A stretch of 64,000 nucleotides of DNA, taken from the NCBI RefSeq assembly GCF_028885415.1, contig NZ_CP118527.1, forward strand, positions 9,114,001 through 9,178,000, in the 5' to 3' direction. The notes beneath the pieces were generated by a model, which saw only the letters and a list, made by a program, of their open reading frames with translations, had not been told where the DNA came from and made no database searches. Position 1 is the first letter of the stretch. Every line of letters starts with the position of its first letter. Positions 32,860 through 41,270 of the stretch are shown here, piece after piece. The translations under genes and the position numbers were made by a program. Source of the stretch: Streptomyces coeruleorubidus (lineage in GTDB: Bacteria; Actinomycetota; Actinomycetes; Streptomycetales; Streptomycetaceae).

Positions 32860-33717
32860 ATGCACACCCGCCGCATCGGTGATGTCGACGTCAGCGCGAT
32901 CGGCCTGGGCGCGATGCCCATGTCCATCGAGGGACGACCCGACGAGGAACGCTCCCTCGCCACCATCCACGCCGCGCTCGACGCCGGGGTGACCCTGATC
33001 GACACCGCGGACGCCTACCACCGCGACGCCGACGAGGTCGGTCACAACGAGACCCTGATAGCCAAGGCCCTCGCCTCCCACGACCGCGGCGGCGACGTCC
33101 TGGTCGCCACCAAGGGCGGCCATCTGCGCCCCGGCGACGGCAGCTGGACGCTCGACGGCAGCCCCCGCCACCTAAAGGAGGCCTGCGAGGCGTCCCTGCG
33201 CCGGCTCGGCGTCGAGGCCATCGGGCTCTACCAGTTCCACCGCCCCGACCCGCGCGTCCCCTACGCCGAGTCCGTCGGCGCGATCCGGGACCTGCTGGAC
33301 GAGGGCAAGATCCGCATGGCCGGCATCTCGAACGCGAACCCCGAGCAGATCCGGCAGGCGGGCGAGATCCTCGGCGGCCGGCTGGCCTCCGTGCAGAACC
33401 AGTTCTCCCCGGCCTTCCGCTCCAGCGAGCCGGAGCTGGACCTGTGCGACGAACTCGGCATCGCGTTCCTGCCCTGGAGCCCTCTCGGTGGCATCTCGAA
33501 GGCCGGCGAACTCGGCTCGGGCCACGCCCCCTTCGCCCGCATCGCCGAGGCGCACGGCGTGAGCCCGCAGCGCGTGTGCCTGGCGTGGATGCTCGCCAAG
33601 TCGCCCGTGGTCGTCCCGATCCCGGGCGCCAGCCGCCCCGAGACCATCCGCGACTCGCTCGCCGCCACCGAACTCACGCTGACACCGCAGGAACTGGCGG
33701 AGCTGGACGCCGCCTGA
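32860..33717 (+). CDS. Aldo/keto reductase
   Basis: 285 residues. Tetrad: Asp and Tyr in LIDTADAYHRDADEV, Lys in VLVATKGGH, His in LYQFHRPDP; cofactor end VVVPIPGASRPETIRDSL. ATG at 32860 with GAAGAGG at 32842-32848. It is divergent from the AccD4-like gene with 278 bases between, which hold the promoters of both but no other gene. It could in principle reduce the beta-keto product of the neighbouring synthase, but such AKRs are common and this is only a positional guess. Confidence 0.85.
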   Translation: MHTRRIGDVDVSAIGLGAMPMSIEGRPDEERSLATIHAALDAGVTLIDTADAYHRDADEVGHNETLIAKALASHDRGGDVLVATKGGHLRPGDGSWTLDGSPRHLKEACEASLRRLGVEAIGLYQFHRPDPRVPYAESVGAIRDLLDEGKIRMAGISNANPEQIRQAGEILGGRLASVQNQFSPAFRSSEPELDLCDELGIAFLPWSPLGGISKAGELGSGHAPFARIAEAHGVSPQRVCLAWMLAKSPVVVPIPGASRPETIRDSLAATELTLTPQELAELDAA

Positions 33718-33723
33718 GCAGAC

Positions 33724-33765
33724 CACGAGACCCGGGGCCGGCCACGCGCCGCCCCGGGTCTCGTG
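33724..33765 (+). terminator. Terminator of the aldo/keto reductase
   Basis: Perfect 15-bp stem: arms 33724-33738 and 33751-33765 (CACGAGACCCGGGGC and its complement), 12-base loop, six bases after the stop codon. Confidence 0.85.
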
Positions 33766-33804
33766 CTGCGGACACCCCGCGAAGTCACCGCCCCCACCCG
33801 TTGG

Positions 33805-34190
33805 TGTACTCCGGGCCCGCAAGGGGCGAGGGCAAGGCGGAGCTCACCGCCCTGCGCGGAGCCGTCACCTTCGAGCACGTCGACCACGCCTACGAGACCG
33901 ACGGGCGCACCGCCGTACGGGACTTCACCCTGGACGTCGCACCGGGCGAGACCATCGCCCTCGTGGGCGCGTCCGGCGCCGGCAAGCCCACCGTGCTCAA
34001 CCTCGTCATCGGCTTCATCCGCCCCACCTCGGGCCGCCTCCTGCTCGACGGCACCGAGATGAACACCCTCGACCTGCGCACCTACCGCTGCTTCCTGTCG
34101 GTCGTGCCGCAGGAGTCGATCCTCCCGGCTCCTGCACGGACGGACCACGTTCGTCGCACCGGCCAGCTCATCTGATGGTCAGTCAGATAC
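33805..34190 (+). pseudogene. Remnant of an ABC exporter ATPase domain
   Basis: The frame reads like an exporter-type nucleotide-binding domain: AELTALRGAVTFEHVDHAYE, then Walker A GASGAGKPT, the LLDGTEMNTLDLRTYR segment and Q-loop SVVPQESIL. The conserved Walker A Ser is Pro (codon 33987-33989). After the Q-loop the frame shifts and the text resumes as RLLHGRTTFVAP, the D/H-loop region. The signature LSGGQ and Walker B are therefore deleted. The membrane domain is missing upstream too. Non-functional relic; no start codon or promoter is evident. Confidence 0.8.
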
Positions 34191-34287
34191 GGTCAGTTTT
34201 CGTCAAATCCGCCCCTGGTGAGAAAAACGTGTGAATGTTTCCGCGTGGTTCGGGCATACGCAGCGAAAACAGAGAGAGGGGCGCTAC

Positions 34288-34539
34288 GTGCTCGTACCGG
34301 ACCGGAAGGTCGTCAGGGAGTTGCTGACGCGGTATGCGTCGCTGAGGATCGCTCAGGCGGAGAGGCACGTGCCGACGGCGGCACGCGAGCTTGAGGACGT
34401 CAGCTATACGCTGTGCGTGATGATGGGAACGTCCGACATCACCGACGCCATCGCCCAGGCCGACGCCCTGCTGCTCACCAAGAAGCGGTCCGAGGAAGCG
34501 GACGCGGACGGGGAGAACGGTCTGACGCTGGTCGGCTGA
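34288..34539 (+). CDS. DUF5133 domain protein
   Basis: 83 residues. The family pattern is VLVPDRKVVRELLTRYASLR at the start, AERHVPTAARELEDVSYTLC, then VMMGTSDITDAIAQADALL, and a short acidic tail. GTG at 34288 follows AGAGAGGGG at 34272-34281; homologous proteins begin at this point (M-L-M/V-P), so the earlier ATG at 34231 is not used. A small helical protein found in many Streptomyces, often near regulators; function unknown. Confidence 0.8.
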   Translation: MLVPDRKVVRELLTRYASLRIAQAERHVPTAARELEDVSYTLCVMMGTSDITDAIAQADALLLTKKRSEEADADGENGLTLVG

Positions 34540-34556
34540 CTTCTCGCAGGACCCGG

Positions 34557-35555
34557 TCATGAACCGGGTGGCGCCCCGGCGGCCCGTGAACGGGCCGCCG
34601 GGGCGTTCGCCTTCCCGTGGAACGCCGTGCGATACGCGTACGGCGTCGTCCCCACTACCTTGCGGAACCGCTCCCGGAAGGCCGTCGGTGAGCCGAACCC
34701 CGCCTGCCGCGCGATCCGTTCCACGCAGTGGTCGGTGTTCTCCAGCAGGTACTGGGCGCGCCGCACCCGCGCCCGCAGCAGCCACTGCAACGGCGTGGTG
34801 CCGGTCTGCTCGCGGAAGCGGCGGCTGAAGGTCCGCTCGCTCATCCCCGCACGCTCCGCCAGCGCGCCCAGCGTCACCTCGTGCGCGAGGTTGTCCTCGA
34901 TCCACTCCAGCACCGGCTCCAGCGCCGACCCCCGCGGCACCGGCGGGTGCTCGTGCACGATGAACTGGGCCTGTCCGCCCTCCCGTTCCAGCGGCATGAC
35001 CGACATCCGGGCGATGTTCGCCGCGACGGCCGACCCCAGATCCCGGCGGATCATGTGCAGGCACAGGTCCAGCGCGGCGGCCGCACCGGCCGAGGTGAGG
35101 ATCTGCCCGTTGTCGACGTACAGCACGTCCGGCTCCACCTCGACCTGCGGGAAGCGGCGGGCCAGCTCACCCGCTGCCACCCAGTGCGTGGTGGCGCGCA
35201 GCCCGTCCAGCAGCCCGGCCTGCGCCAGCACGAACGCCCCCACGCACACGGACGCGATCCGCGTACCGGCCGCGGCCGCCTGCCGCAGGGCCGCCAGCAC
35301 CAGCTCGGACGGCGGCGCGGCCTCGGGGGAGCAGCCCGGCACGATGATCGTGTCGGCCTCCGCCAGTGCCTCCAGCCCCCGGTCGACGAGCAGGGTGAAA
35401 CCACCGTCCGCGCGCACCTGCGGCGTCTCGGCACACAACCGGACCCGGTAGGCCGGACGCCCGTCCGGCATGTGGGTCCAGGCGAACGTCTGCTGGGGCG
35501 CCGCCATGTCGAACGGCACCACTTGGTCGAGAACCAGGATCGCCACGGAGTGCAT
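34557..35555 (-). CDS. GlxA-family regulator (DJ-1/PfpI domain plus AraC HTH)
   Basis: 332 residues. The N-terminal DJ-1/PfpI-like domain (VAILVLDQVVPFDMAAPQQT to about residue 185) has the nucleophile-elbow region SVCVGAFVLAQAGLLDG. The C-terminal AraC domain (about 215-315) has two helix-turn-helices: EVTLGALAERAGMSERTFSR and VERIARQAGFGSPTAFRERF. Known relatives sense small metabolites and act as activators or repressors. ATG at 35555 is used; the longer reading to 35633 adds a non-conserved leader. It is divergent from the DUF2269-like membrane gene, which it may regulate. Confidence 0.87.
   Translation of the reverse strand: MHSVAILVLDQVVPFDMAAPQQTFAWTHMPDGRPAYRVRLCAETPQVRADGGFTLLVDRGLEALAEADTIIVPGCSPEAAPPSELVLAALRQAAAAGTRIASVCVGAFVLAQAGLLDGLRATTHWVAAGELARRFPQVEVEPDVLYVDNGQILTSAGAAAALDLCLHMIRRDLGSAVAANIARMSVMPLEREGGQAQFIVHEHPPVPRGSALEPVLEWIEDNLAHEVTLGALAERAGMSERTFSRRFREQTGTTPLQWLLRARVRRAQYLLENTDHCVERIARQAGFGSPTAFRERFRKVVGTTPYAYRTAFHGKANAPAARSRAAGAPPGS
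34572..34605. terminator. Terminator-like stem in the 3' end of the GlxA-type gene
   Basis: CGCCCCGGCGGCCC (34572-34585) pairs perfectly with 34592-34605 around GTGAAC. It lies inside the last codons of the regulator and 33 bases past the DUF5133 stop, so it can terminate the DUF5133 transcript. Confidence 0.6.
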
Positions 35556-35743
35556 GACCGCCACCCTAGGCGCGTTCCCGCCAGGCGCACGAGGCGCCGA
35601 TGTGCCGGCCCGCGGCACGAGAGAGCAGGTCACAGGAGTTGGCGGGAATCCGTTGGAAGCTGTCGATTCAGCCCATGGGTGATCGCGCCCGGACTCCCTA
35701 ACGTGGGCCCGGCACCGTCGACCGCATCATGGAAAGAGTTCCG

Positions 35744-36217
35744 GTGACCAAGATCCTGCTGTCCCTGCACGTGCTGGCCGCCATCGTCGCCATCGGTCCC
35801 GTGACCGTCGCGGCCAGCATGTTCCCGCCCGCGGCACGCCGCGCCGTCCCCGCGGGCGGCGACGCCCCCGATCCCTCGGCGGTGAGCACGGTCGCGCTGC
35901 TGCACCGCATCTGCCGCGTCTACGCCGGTATCGGGCTGACCGTCCCGCTCTTCGGGTTCGCCACCGGTGCCGCGATGGGCGTCCTGGGCAGCGGATGGCT
36001 CGTGACGTCCATCGCACTGACCGCCGCTGCCGCCGGCATCCTGGTCGCCTTCGTCCTGCCCCGCCAGGAGGAGCTCCTCGGCCAACTGAACGGCGAACGG
36101 GCCGTCGAACACCGCAATACCGTTCAACTCGCCATGTTCACCGGCATTTTCAACCTCCTGTGGGCGACGGTCACCGTTTTGATGATCGTCCGGCCGGGCT
36201 CCACGACAGGAGCCTGA
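35744..36217 (+). CDS. DUF2269-like small membrane protein
   Basis: 157 residues with four hydrophobic segments (LLSLHVLAAIVAIGPVTVAA; IGLTVPLFGFATGAAMGVL; LVTSIALTAAAAGILVAFV; TGIFNLLWATVTVLMIV). GTG at 35744 has GGAAAG seven bases ahead; an ATG at 35729 is in frame and possible. It is divergent from the GlxA-type regulator across 188 bases. The function of this family is unknown. Confidence 0.75.
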   Translation: MTKILLSLHVLAAIVAIGPVTVAASMFPPAARRAVPAGGDAPDPSAVSTVALLHRICRVYAGIGLTVPLFGFATGAAMGVLGSGWLVTSIALTAAAAGILVAFVLPRQEELLGQLNGERAVEHRNTVQLAMFTGIFNLLWATVTVLMIVRPGSTTGA

Positions 36218-36356
36218 GCCCCGGCTGCCCGCATGTCACGGATGTCCGGTCTGCGTCAAGTCCACCCGGGTAATTCACACTCCGGGACACCTGTCCGCCT
36301 AGACTCGTCCCTCTCGCCCCCGCACGGGGCCGACGAGCAGAAAGGCGCGTTGACGG

Positions 36357-36560
36357 GTGTTCCAGGATTCCCCCATCTACGACCGACTCATCGCGGAGTG
36401 CGGCGATGTGCCCGCACAGGTCCGCCGCGAGGCCGAACGCGTGAGCAGGGAACTGGAGTTGGTCATGCGGCCCGCACAGTCCCCCGGCTACGACCGGCCG
36501 CACTCCCCGGGCACCGGGTGGCAGCGTACGGCCATGCTGCCCGGGCCGCGGCCGCAGTGA
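36357..36560 (+). CDS. Small conserved hypothetical protein
   Basis: 67 residues: MFQDSPIYDRLIAECGDVPA, then QVRREAERVSRELELVMRPA, then a disordered Pro/Arg tail. The helical first half looks conserved among Streptomyces small proteins. GTG at 36357; the ribosome site is weak (AAAGG at 36341-36345). It is convergent with the tgmB gene. No motif; a link to the RiPP cassette is only positional. Confidence 0.55.
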   Translation: MFQDSPIYDRLIAECGDVPAQVRREAERVSRELELVMRPAQSPGYDRPHSPGTGWQRTAMLPGPRPQ

Positions 36561-36564
36561 AACA

Positions 36565-36585
36565 GGACCGGTGGACGGCCGGTCC
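36565..36585. terminator. Short terminator between convergent genes
   Basis: GGACCGG (36565-36571) pairs with CCGGTCC (36579-36585) with a seven-base loop, lying between the stop codons at 36560 and 36592. Confidence 0.55.
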
Positions 36586-36591
36586 CGGTAC

Positions 36592-37575
36592 TCAACAGGC
36601 CCTCGTGTTGGCGCCGTTGACGTGCGACGGCGCCTCGGGAACGGGGCGCGCCAGCCACTCGGCGATGGTGCGGGCGATCGGCTGCCCCGTCTCCACCTCG
36701 ACGAACCCGAACTGCCCCGACTGATTGCACTCAAGGAACCACCAGGTCCCGTCGGCGTCCTCGACGAAGTCGAAGGCCCCGTAAGCCAGTTCTGCCTCCC
36801 GCAGATAGGCCCGGACGCCCGGCGCGATGCACGACGGCACGTCGGTGGGCCGCCACGGTGCGCCGGGCGCGGCGAACCGCACGTCGACCTCGTCGGGGTC
36901 CGCGTCCGCGGCGGTCGCCTTGCGGGCCGCCAGCATCCGCTCACCCACCACGGTGAGACGGATGTCGGCCCGCTTGGAGATCCGCCGCTGAAGCAGCGTC
37001 GGCCCGAACGCGACCGCGGAGAAGTCCGTGTCCGGTGGGACACGGCTGGTCGGCACGGCCCGGGGCGGGTCCTGCGGATGCGCGCCCGACACCGGCTTGA
37101 CCACCAGGTCCGGGTAGCGCTCCGAGAACTCGCGCGCGGCGCGCGGGAAGGTCGTGATCAGCGTCGCCGGCACGGGCAGGCCGCACCGCTGGGCGAGGCG
37201 CAGCTGCCAGGGCTTGTGCCGGGCCCGGCGGGCCGCGTCGGGGTGGTTCATCCAGCGCGCGTCCGAACCCCGCAGCATGCCGTAGAGCGCCTGGGCGGCC
37301 TCCTCGGTCAGCCACGCGGACGGCTGGGCCGCCCGCCCGGCCGGGGTGCCCGGCCGGCGTACCCACACCGACCGCAGCCCCCCGATGCCCACCAGCCGCC
37401 CCCCGGCGGACAGATGGCCGCGGAAACGGCCGTGGACGTACTCCCCGGACAGCGCGACACCACCGGTCAGATCGGCCGGGTCGACGCGGACCACCGGAAC
37501 CCCCGTCGCGTTCAGGTGCACGACCACCATGTCCGCGGTCACATCCTCCTCGCAGGTGAGGATCAGTACCGTCAT
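36592..37575 (-). CDS. tgmB: ATP-grasp ribosomal peptide maturase (graspetide ligase, TgmB family)
   Basis: 327 residues. N-terminal pre-ATP-grasp region (TVLILTCEEDVTADMVVVHL; VVRVDPADL; GGLRSVWVRRP), then the ATP-grasp core with VVKPVSGAHPQ, PTLLQRRISKRADIRLTVVG, the metal-binding YGAFDFVEDADGTWWFLECN and its Gln/Ser follow-up. This is the pattern of the SAV_5884-type maturases that form side-chain ester or amide cross-links in a precursor peptide. The gene lies 16 bases downstream of the precursor gene and is surely cotranscribed. It should recognise the leader and link Thr/Ser hydroxyls to Asp/Glu carboxylates in the core. Confidence 0.9.
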   Translation of the reverse strand: MTVLILTCEEDVTADMVVVHLNATGVPVVRVDPADLTGGVALSGEYVHGRFRGHLSAGGRLVGIGGLRSVWVRRPGTPAGRAAQPSAWLTEEAAQALYGMLRGSDARWMNHPDAARRARHKPWQLRLAQRCGLPVPATLITTFPRAAREFSERYPDLVVKPVSGAHPQDPPRAVPTSRVPPDTDFSAVAFGPTLLQRRISKRADIRLTVVGERMLAARKATAADADPDEVDVRFAAPGAPWRPTDVPSCIAPGVRAYLREAELAYGAFDFVEDADGTWWFLECNQSGQFGFVEVETGQPIARTIAEWLARPVPEAPSHVNGANTRAC

Positions 37576-37591
37576 CTTCGGCGGCCCGCGG

Positions 37592-37783
37592 TCAGTCGTC
37601 GAAGTGCGTCTTGGAGCCGGCGGTGGACGTCGTGGTGCCGACCTCTCTCAACAGGGCGAAGTCGCAGGCGGCCACCCGGCCGTCGTGGAGCACGTTCAAC
37701 TGCAGTCCGGCGTCGTACACGTACGGAGTGGCAGCTTCCAACTCCACTGCCGGGCGCGCGTAGTTGAGCGCGAACGGTTGCAT
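37592..37783 (-). CDS. tgmA: ATP-grasp-modified RiPP precursor (graspetide precursor, TgmA family)
   Basis: 63 residues. The leader begins MQPFALNYARPA with the conserved PFxLxYxRP element and continues TPYVYDAGLQLNVLHDG, typical of the ATP-grasp target family. The C-terminal core VGTTTSTAGSKTHFDD (48-63) offers Thr50-52, Ser53, Thr54, Ser57 and Thr59 as donors and Asp62/Asp63 as acceptors. ATG at 37783 with GAGGGAG upstream. No transporter or protease adjoins, so release of the core depends on functions elsewhere. Confidence 0.88.
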   Translation of the reverse strand: MQPFALNYARPAVELEAATPYVYDAGLQLNVLHDGRVAACDFALLREVGTTTSTAGSKTHFDD

Positions 37784-37870
37784 CGTCTCTCCCTCGTCGG
37801 TGCTGCGCCGATCAAGCCGGATCCAGGGGCACGGCCACCCGGTCCGCCGACTCGTTTCGGCTCCCAGAGA

Positions 37871-37876
37871 CTTATA
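37871..37876 (-). promoter_or_regulatory. Candidate -10 box of the tgmAB operon
   Basis: On the minus strand TATAAG stands 88 bases before the tgmA start in a locally AT-richer stretch (37861-37914). A clear -35 is not visible, so an alternative sigma factor or activator is possible. Confidence 0.3.
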
Positions 37877-37914
37877 CGAATCGAACGGGTGGTTGGTTTC
37901 CTTACTTTCCGTAG

Positions 37915-38238
37915 TCATCGGGCCGGTTGGCGGTCCGGCCGGCGGTCCGGTCGGCGTGTCGTGCTGCGCTCCCGTTCGCCGAGGGAGCCGCGGACAGTGC
38001 GCAGAGCGAGCAGCAGGACGCCGATGTCGTCCAGGTACACAGGATCGGGCAGCACGTCGGCAGGCAGCACGAAATAGACAACCGCGCCCCAGAAGACCCA
38101 GCGCGGGCCCGTGGGCAGTCCCGCGCGCCGCAGTTCGCGCCGGGTTCTGACCAGCCGCACCAGGATGCCGACGGCGAAGACGAGGACGATGGCCGCGAGA
38201 ACCGCGGCCAGGGTGATCACCGTAGTGGTCGTATCCAC
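37915..38238 (-). CDS. YkvA/DUF1232-family membrane protein
   Basis: 107 residues. An N-terminal membrane helix (VITLAAVLAAIVLVFAVGIL) is followed by the DUF1232 core GPRWVFWGAVVYFVLPADVL, then PDPVYLDDIGVLLLALRTV, and an Arg-rich tail. GTG at 38238 has GGAGGAGGG six bases ahead. It lies upstream of tgmA on the same strand with 131 bases between, so cotranscription is possible but not required. The function of this widespread family is unknown. Confidence 0.8.
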   Translation of the reverse strand: MDTTTTVITLAAVLAAIVLVFAVGILVRLVRTRRELRRAGLPTGPRWVFWGAVVYFVLPADVLPDPVYLDDIGVLLLALRTVRGSLGERERSTTRRPDRRPDRQPAR

Positions 38239-38435
38239 GGGCTGCCCTCCTCCTGGCGTGCCGCGACACGGGGTGTCCCTTCCTGGATTCCCGTTTCCGG
38301 CGGCTGTATTGCGACCGAGGCCCGACATGTCGCCGTGTCGGCGGATTTGGGGCGCCAAGTCATGGTCAGCGTAACGTCGCTCGTGACACGACGGGGGGCG
38401 CAGGAGCGGCCGCACTCTTCCCCATCGAGGCGAGT

Positions 38436-39110
38436 ATGACCACCTGGGCTTCATGGCCGGGCATCGAGCCCGACGCCCTCGGTTCTCACCCGGTGGCGGG
38501 TGCGGGCGCCCAGCCCGCCGCCCCGGGACCGGGCCGCACGAGCCAGGCCGCCGCACGCCCCGCCGCCCCGGTCCCGGACGAGGCGGACAGCAGCTTCGCC
38601 AGTCCCGCCGTGACCGGATCGGACCACTCGGATCAGGCGGATGCGCGGGCTGCTACTCCTGGCTTGGGCCAGTCGGACGAGGAGCGTGCGGGCCGCCGCC
38701 CCTGACTTCGGCCAGCCGGGCGAGGCGCATGCGCGTGCGGCTGCCCCGGGCTCGGACCGGGCGGACCCGGCGACCCGGCCCGCCGCCCCCCGCTCGCACA
38801 CGGCGACCGAGCGGTCCACCACCCCCGCCCAAGGCGACGCGAGCACGCAGTCCGCTCCCTCCGGCCCGTACCCGGCGACCGAGCGGTCCGCCGCGCCGGG
38901 CCAGGACTGCACGGACCCCGCGCAGGCGCGCCCCGCCCGCACAGGAATGGCTGGACCCGGCTGAAGCACGGCCTGGCACCCCCGCCACGGACCGTACGGA
39001 CCAGGCGCTAGCCGAGCCCGTCCGGCCCGCCGCGCCCGGCCCGGCCCGGACGAGGTCGCGCAGTCTCCCGGGCCCGACCCTGGCGGCCCCGCTCAGCCCG
39101 CCGAGCCCGG
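38436..39110 (+). pseudogene. Ala/Pro-rich repeat tract, probably a frameshifted low-complexity gene
   Basis: A run of imperfect ~15-18-residue units (variants of ARPAAPGSDRADP, ARAAAPDFGQPGE, ERSAAPGQDCTDP, VRPAAPGPART) is spread over three plus-strand frames. Frame one runs 38436 to ~38690, the next to ~38950, and the third to ~39060. The same unit continuing through each change suggests indels within a repetitive coding sequence. An ATG at 38436 has only a weak ribosome site. It may instead be non-coding repeat DNA. Nothing else is visible between 38239 and 39113. Confidence 0.35.
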
Positions 39111-39113
39111 CCC

Positions 39114-41270
39114 CTACGTGCCCCGTACCGGACCGGATCCGCCCGCAGCGGGTCCGGCCCGGGCGCCGTTCGCCGTACGGCGGTCGAGCAACCCGGCCAG
39201 CACCCGGTCTGGCGTCAGCGGGAGTTCACGGAAGCGGACACCGGTGGCGTGGTGGAGCGCGTTGCCGATCGCGGCGGCCGTCCCGACGATGCCGATCTCC
39301 CCGATCCCCTTGCTGCCCATGGGGTTGAGACGGGGATCGTCCTCGTCCAGCCAGTGCGCCTCGATCTCGGCCACGTCGGCGTGCACCGGAACGTGGTACG
39401 ACGCGAGGTCAGACTCCGTGAAGTCACCGAACGCGGCGTCCATCGTGCTGCCCTCGGTCAGCGCCATGCCCAGGCCCATCGTCATGCCGCCGACGAACTG
39501 GGAACGTGCGGTACGGGCGTTGAGGATGCGCCCCGCGGCGTACACCCCGAGCAGCCGGCCGACCCGGACCTCGCCGGTGACCGTGTCCACGGCGACCTCG
39601 GCGAAGTGCGCCCCGAAGGCGTGCCGCGCCCAGTCGCTCTCGGCGTCCGCCGAGCCCGTCGTGTCCGCGCGGGCGTCGAGACCCTGCTCGGGCAGCGGCC
39701 CCGGGTGCTCGGCCAGCCGCCGCGCCAGCCGGGCACCCGCCTCGTGGACCGCCCAGCCCCAGGAAGCGGTGCCGGACGAACCGCCGGCCAGCGGCGCCGG
39801 CGGGAGTTCGGTGCTGCCGACCTCGATCCGCACCCGCTCCAGCGGTACCCCGAGGGCGTCGGCGCCGACCTGTGCGAGCACGGTCCGGGCCCCCGTACCG
39901 ATGTCCGTGGCGTTGATCCGCACCAGGAACGTCCCGTCGGGCAGCGCGCGGGCCGACGCCGTGGCGGGCGACACCATGACGGGATACGTCGCCGCCGCCA
40001 CGCCCGTCCCCAGCAGCAGGGGACCTTCCCGGCGGGAGCCCGGCCGGGGATCGCGCCCGGCCCACCCGAAGCGGCGGGCGCCCTCGCGCAGACACTCCAC
40101 CAGGTGCCTGCTGCTGAACGGCTTGCCGCTGTCGGGTTCGACGTCCGGTTCGTTGCGGACGCGCAGCTCGACCGGGTCCATGCCCAGCTCGGCGGCGAGT
40201 TCGTCCATGGCCGACTCCAGCGCGTACATGCCCGGTGCCTCGCCCGGCGCCCGCATCCACGACGGCGAGGGCACGTCCAGCGCCACGACCCGGTGCTCCG
40301 TACGACTGTGGGGCGACGCGTACATCACCCGCGCCGGCACCGCCGCCTGCTCCACGAACTCCTTGATCCGGGAGGTGTGCGTCGTGACCTCGTGCACGAG
40401 GGAGGTGAGGCGTCCGTCCGCGTCGGCGCCGAGCCGCAGCCGGTGCAGCGTGGGCGCACGATGCCCGACGACGGCGGGCAGGTACCGGCGGGGCAGCGCC
40501 ACGGTGACCGCCCGACCGGTCTGCCGCGCCGCCATCGCGGCGAGCACCACGTCGGGCCGTGGCGTGCCCTTGGAGCCGAAGCCGCCGCCGACGTGCTCGG
40601 CGGTGACGACGATCCGCTCCTCGGGAATGCCGAACAGCCCGGCGAGCACGGCCTGTACCGCACCGGCGCCCTGGCTGGAGGTGTGCACGGTGAGCCGGCC
40701 GTCGTCCCAGCGGGCGGTGCTGGCGTGCGGCTCCATGGGGTGGTTGTGCAACGGCGGCACCCGGTAGGCGACATCGACCCGGGCGGCCGAGGAACCGAAC
40801 GCCCCGTCGGGGTCGCCCCGTTCGCGGACGGCCGGATACTCGGCGCCTGCGTCCTCGGGGACGTACACACCCGGGTGCGATGCGGTGAGGGTCACATCGT
40901 GTTCCTCGGCGGCGTAGTCGACGCGGACCGCGGCGGCACCGGCCCGCGCCGCCTCCAGGGTCTCGGCCACCACCAGGGCCACGAACCAGCCGCGGTGCGG
41001 AACCCGGGGGTCCTGGAGCACGGCGAGCGTGGCATCGTCCGGCTCGGCGAGCCGCGGCGCGTTCTCGTGGGTGAGGACGGCGATCACACCGCGCACGGCC
41101 AGGGCCGCCGCCGTGTCGACGCCGGTCACCCGGCCCCGGGCGACAGCCGCCGGCACGGGCCAGGCCTGGGCCCGGCCGGGGAAGTGGTACTCGGCGGAGT
41201 AGCGGGCGGTGCCGCTGACCTTCTCCCGTCCCTCCCGGCGCTCGGCAGGGACGCCCACGCTGCCGGTCAT
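39114..41270 (-). CDS. Molybdenum hydroxylase large subunit (xanthine dehydrogenase family)
   Basis: 718 residues, molybdopterin-cytosine-dinucleotide-type large subunit. The N-terminal ~95 residues form the small domain (GTARYSAEYHFPGRAQAWPV), then the cofactor-binding blocks EHVGGGFGSKG, MRAPGEAPGMYALESAMDEL, RINATDIGTGARTVL and GGSSGTASWGWA. The active-site Glu is in GSKGIGEIGIVGTAAA near the end. It oxidises an aldehyde or N-heterocycle. ATG at 41270 overlaps the FAD-subunit stop (ATGA), and GGAGGA lies ahead. No Tat signal on any subunit, so cytoplasmic. The substrate is not evident. Confidence 0.9.
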   Translation of the reverse strand: MTGSVGVPAERREGREKVSGTARYSAEYHFPGRAQAWPVPAAVARGRVTGVDTAAALAVRGVIAVLTHENAPRLAEPDDATLAVLQDPRVPHRGWFVALVVAETLEAARAGAAAVRVDYAAEEHDVTLTASHPGVYVPEDAGAEYPAVRERGDPDGAFGSSAARVDVAYRVPPLHNHPMEPHASTARWDDGRLTVHTSSQGAGAVQAVLAGLFGIPEERIVVTAEHVGGGFGSKGTPRPDVVLAAMAARQTGRAVTVALPRRYLPAVVGHRAPTLHRLRLGADADGRLTSLVHEVTTHTSRIKEFVEQAAVPARVMYASPHSRTEHRVVALDVPSPSWMRAPGEAPGMYALESAMDELAAELGMDPVELRVRNEPDVEPDSGKPFSSRHLVECLREGARRFGWAGRDPRPGSRREGPLLLGTGVAAATYPVMVSPATASARALPDGTFLVRINATDIGTGARTVLAQVGADALGVPLERVRIEVGSTELPPAPLAGGSSGTASWGWAVHEAGARLARRLAEHPGPLPEQGLDARADTTGSADAESDWARHAFGAHFAEVAVDTVTGEVRVGRLLGVYAAGRILNARTARSQFVGGMTMGLGMALTEGSTMDAAFGDFTESDLASYHVPVHADVAEIEAHWLDEDDPRLNPMGSKGIGEIGIVGTAAAIGNALHHATGVRFRELPLTPDRVLAGLLDRRTANGARAGPAAGGSGPVRGT

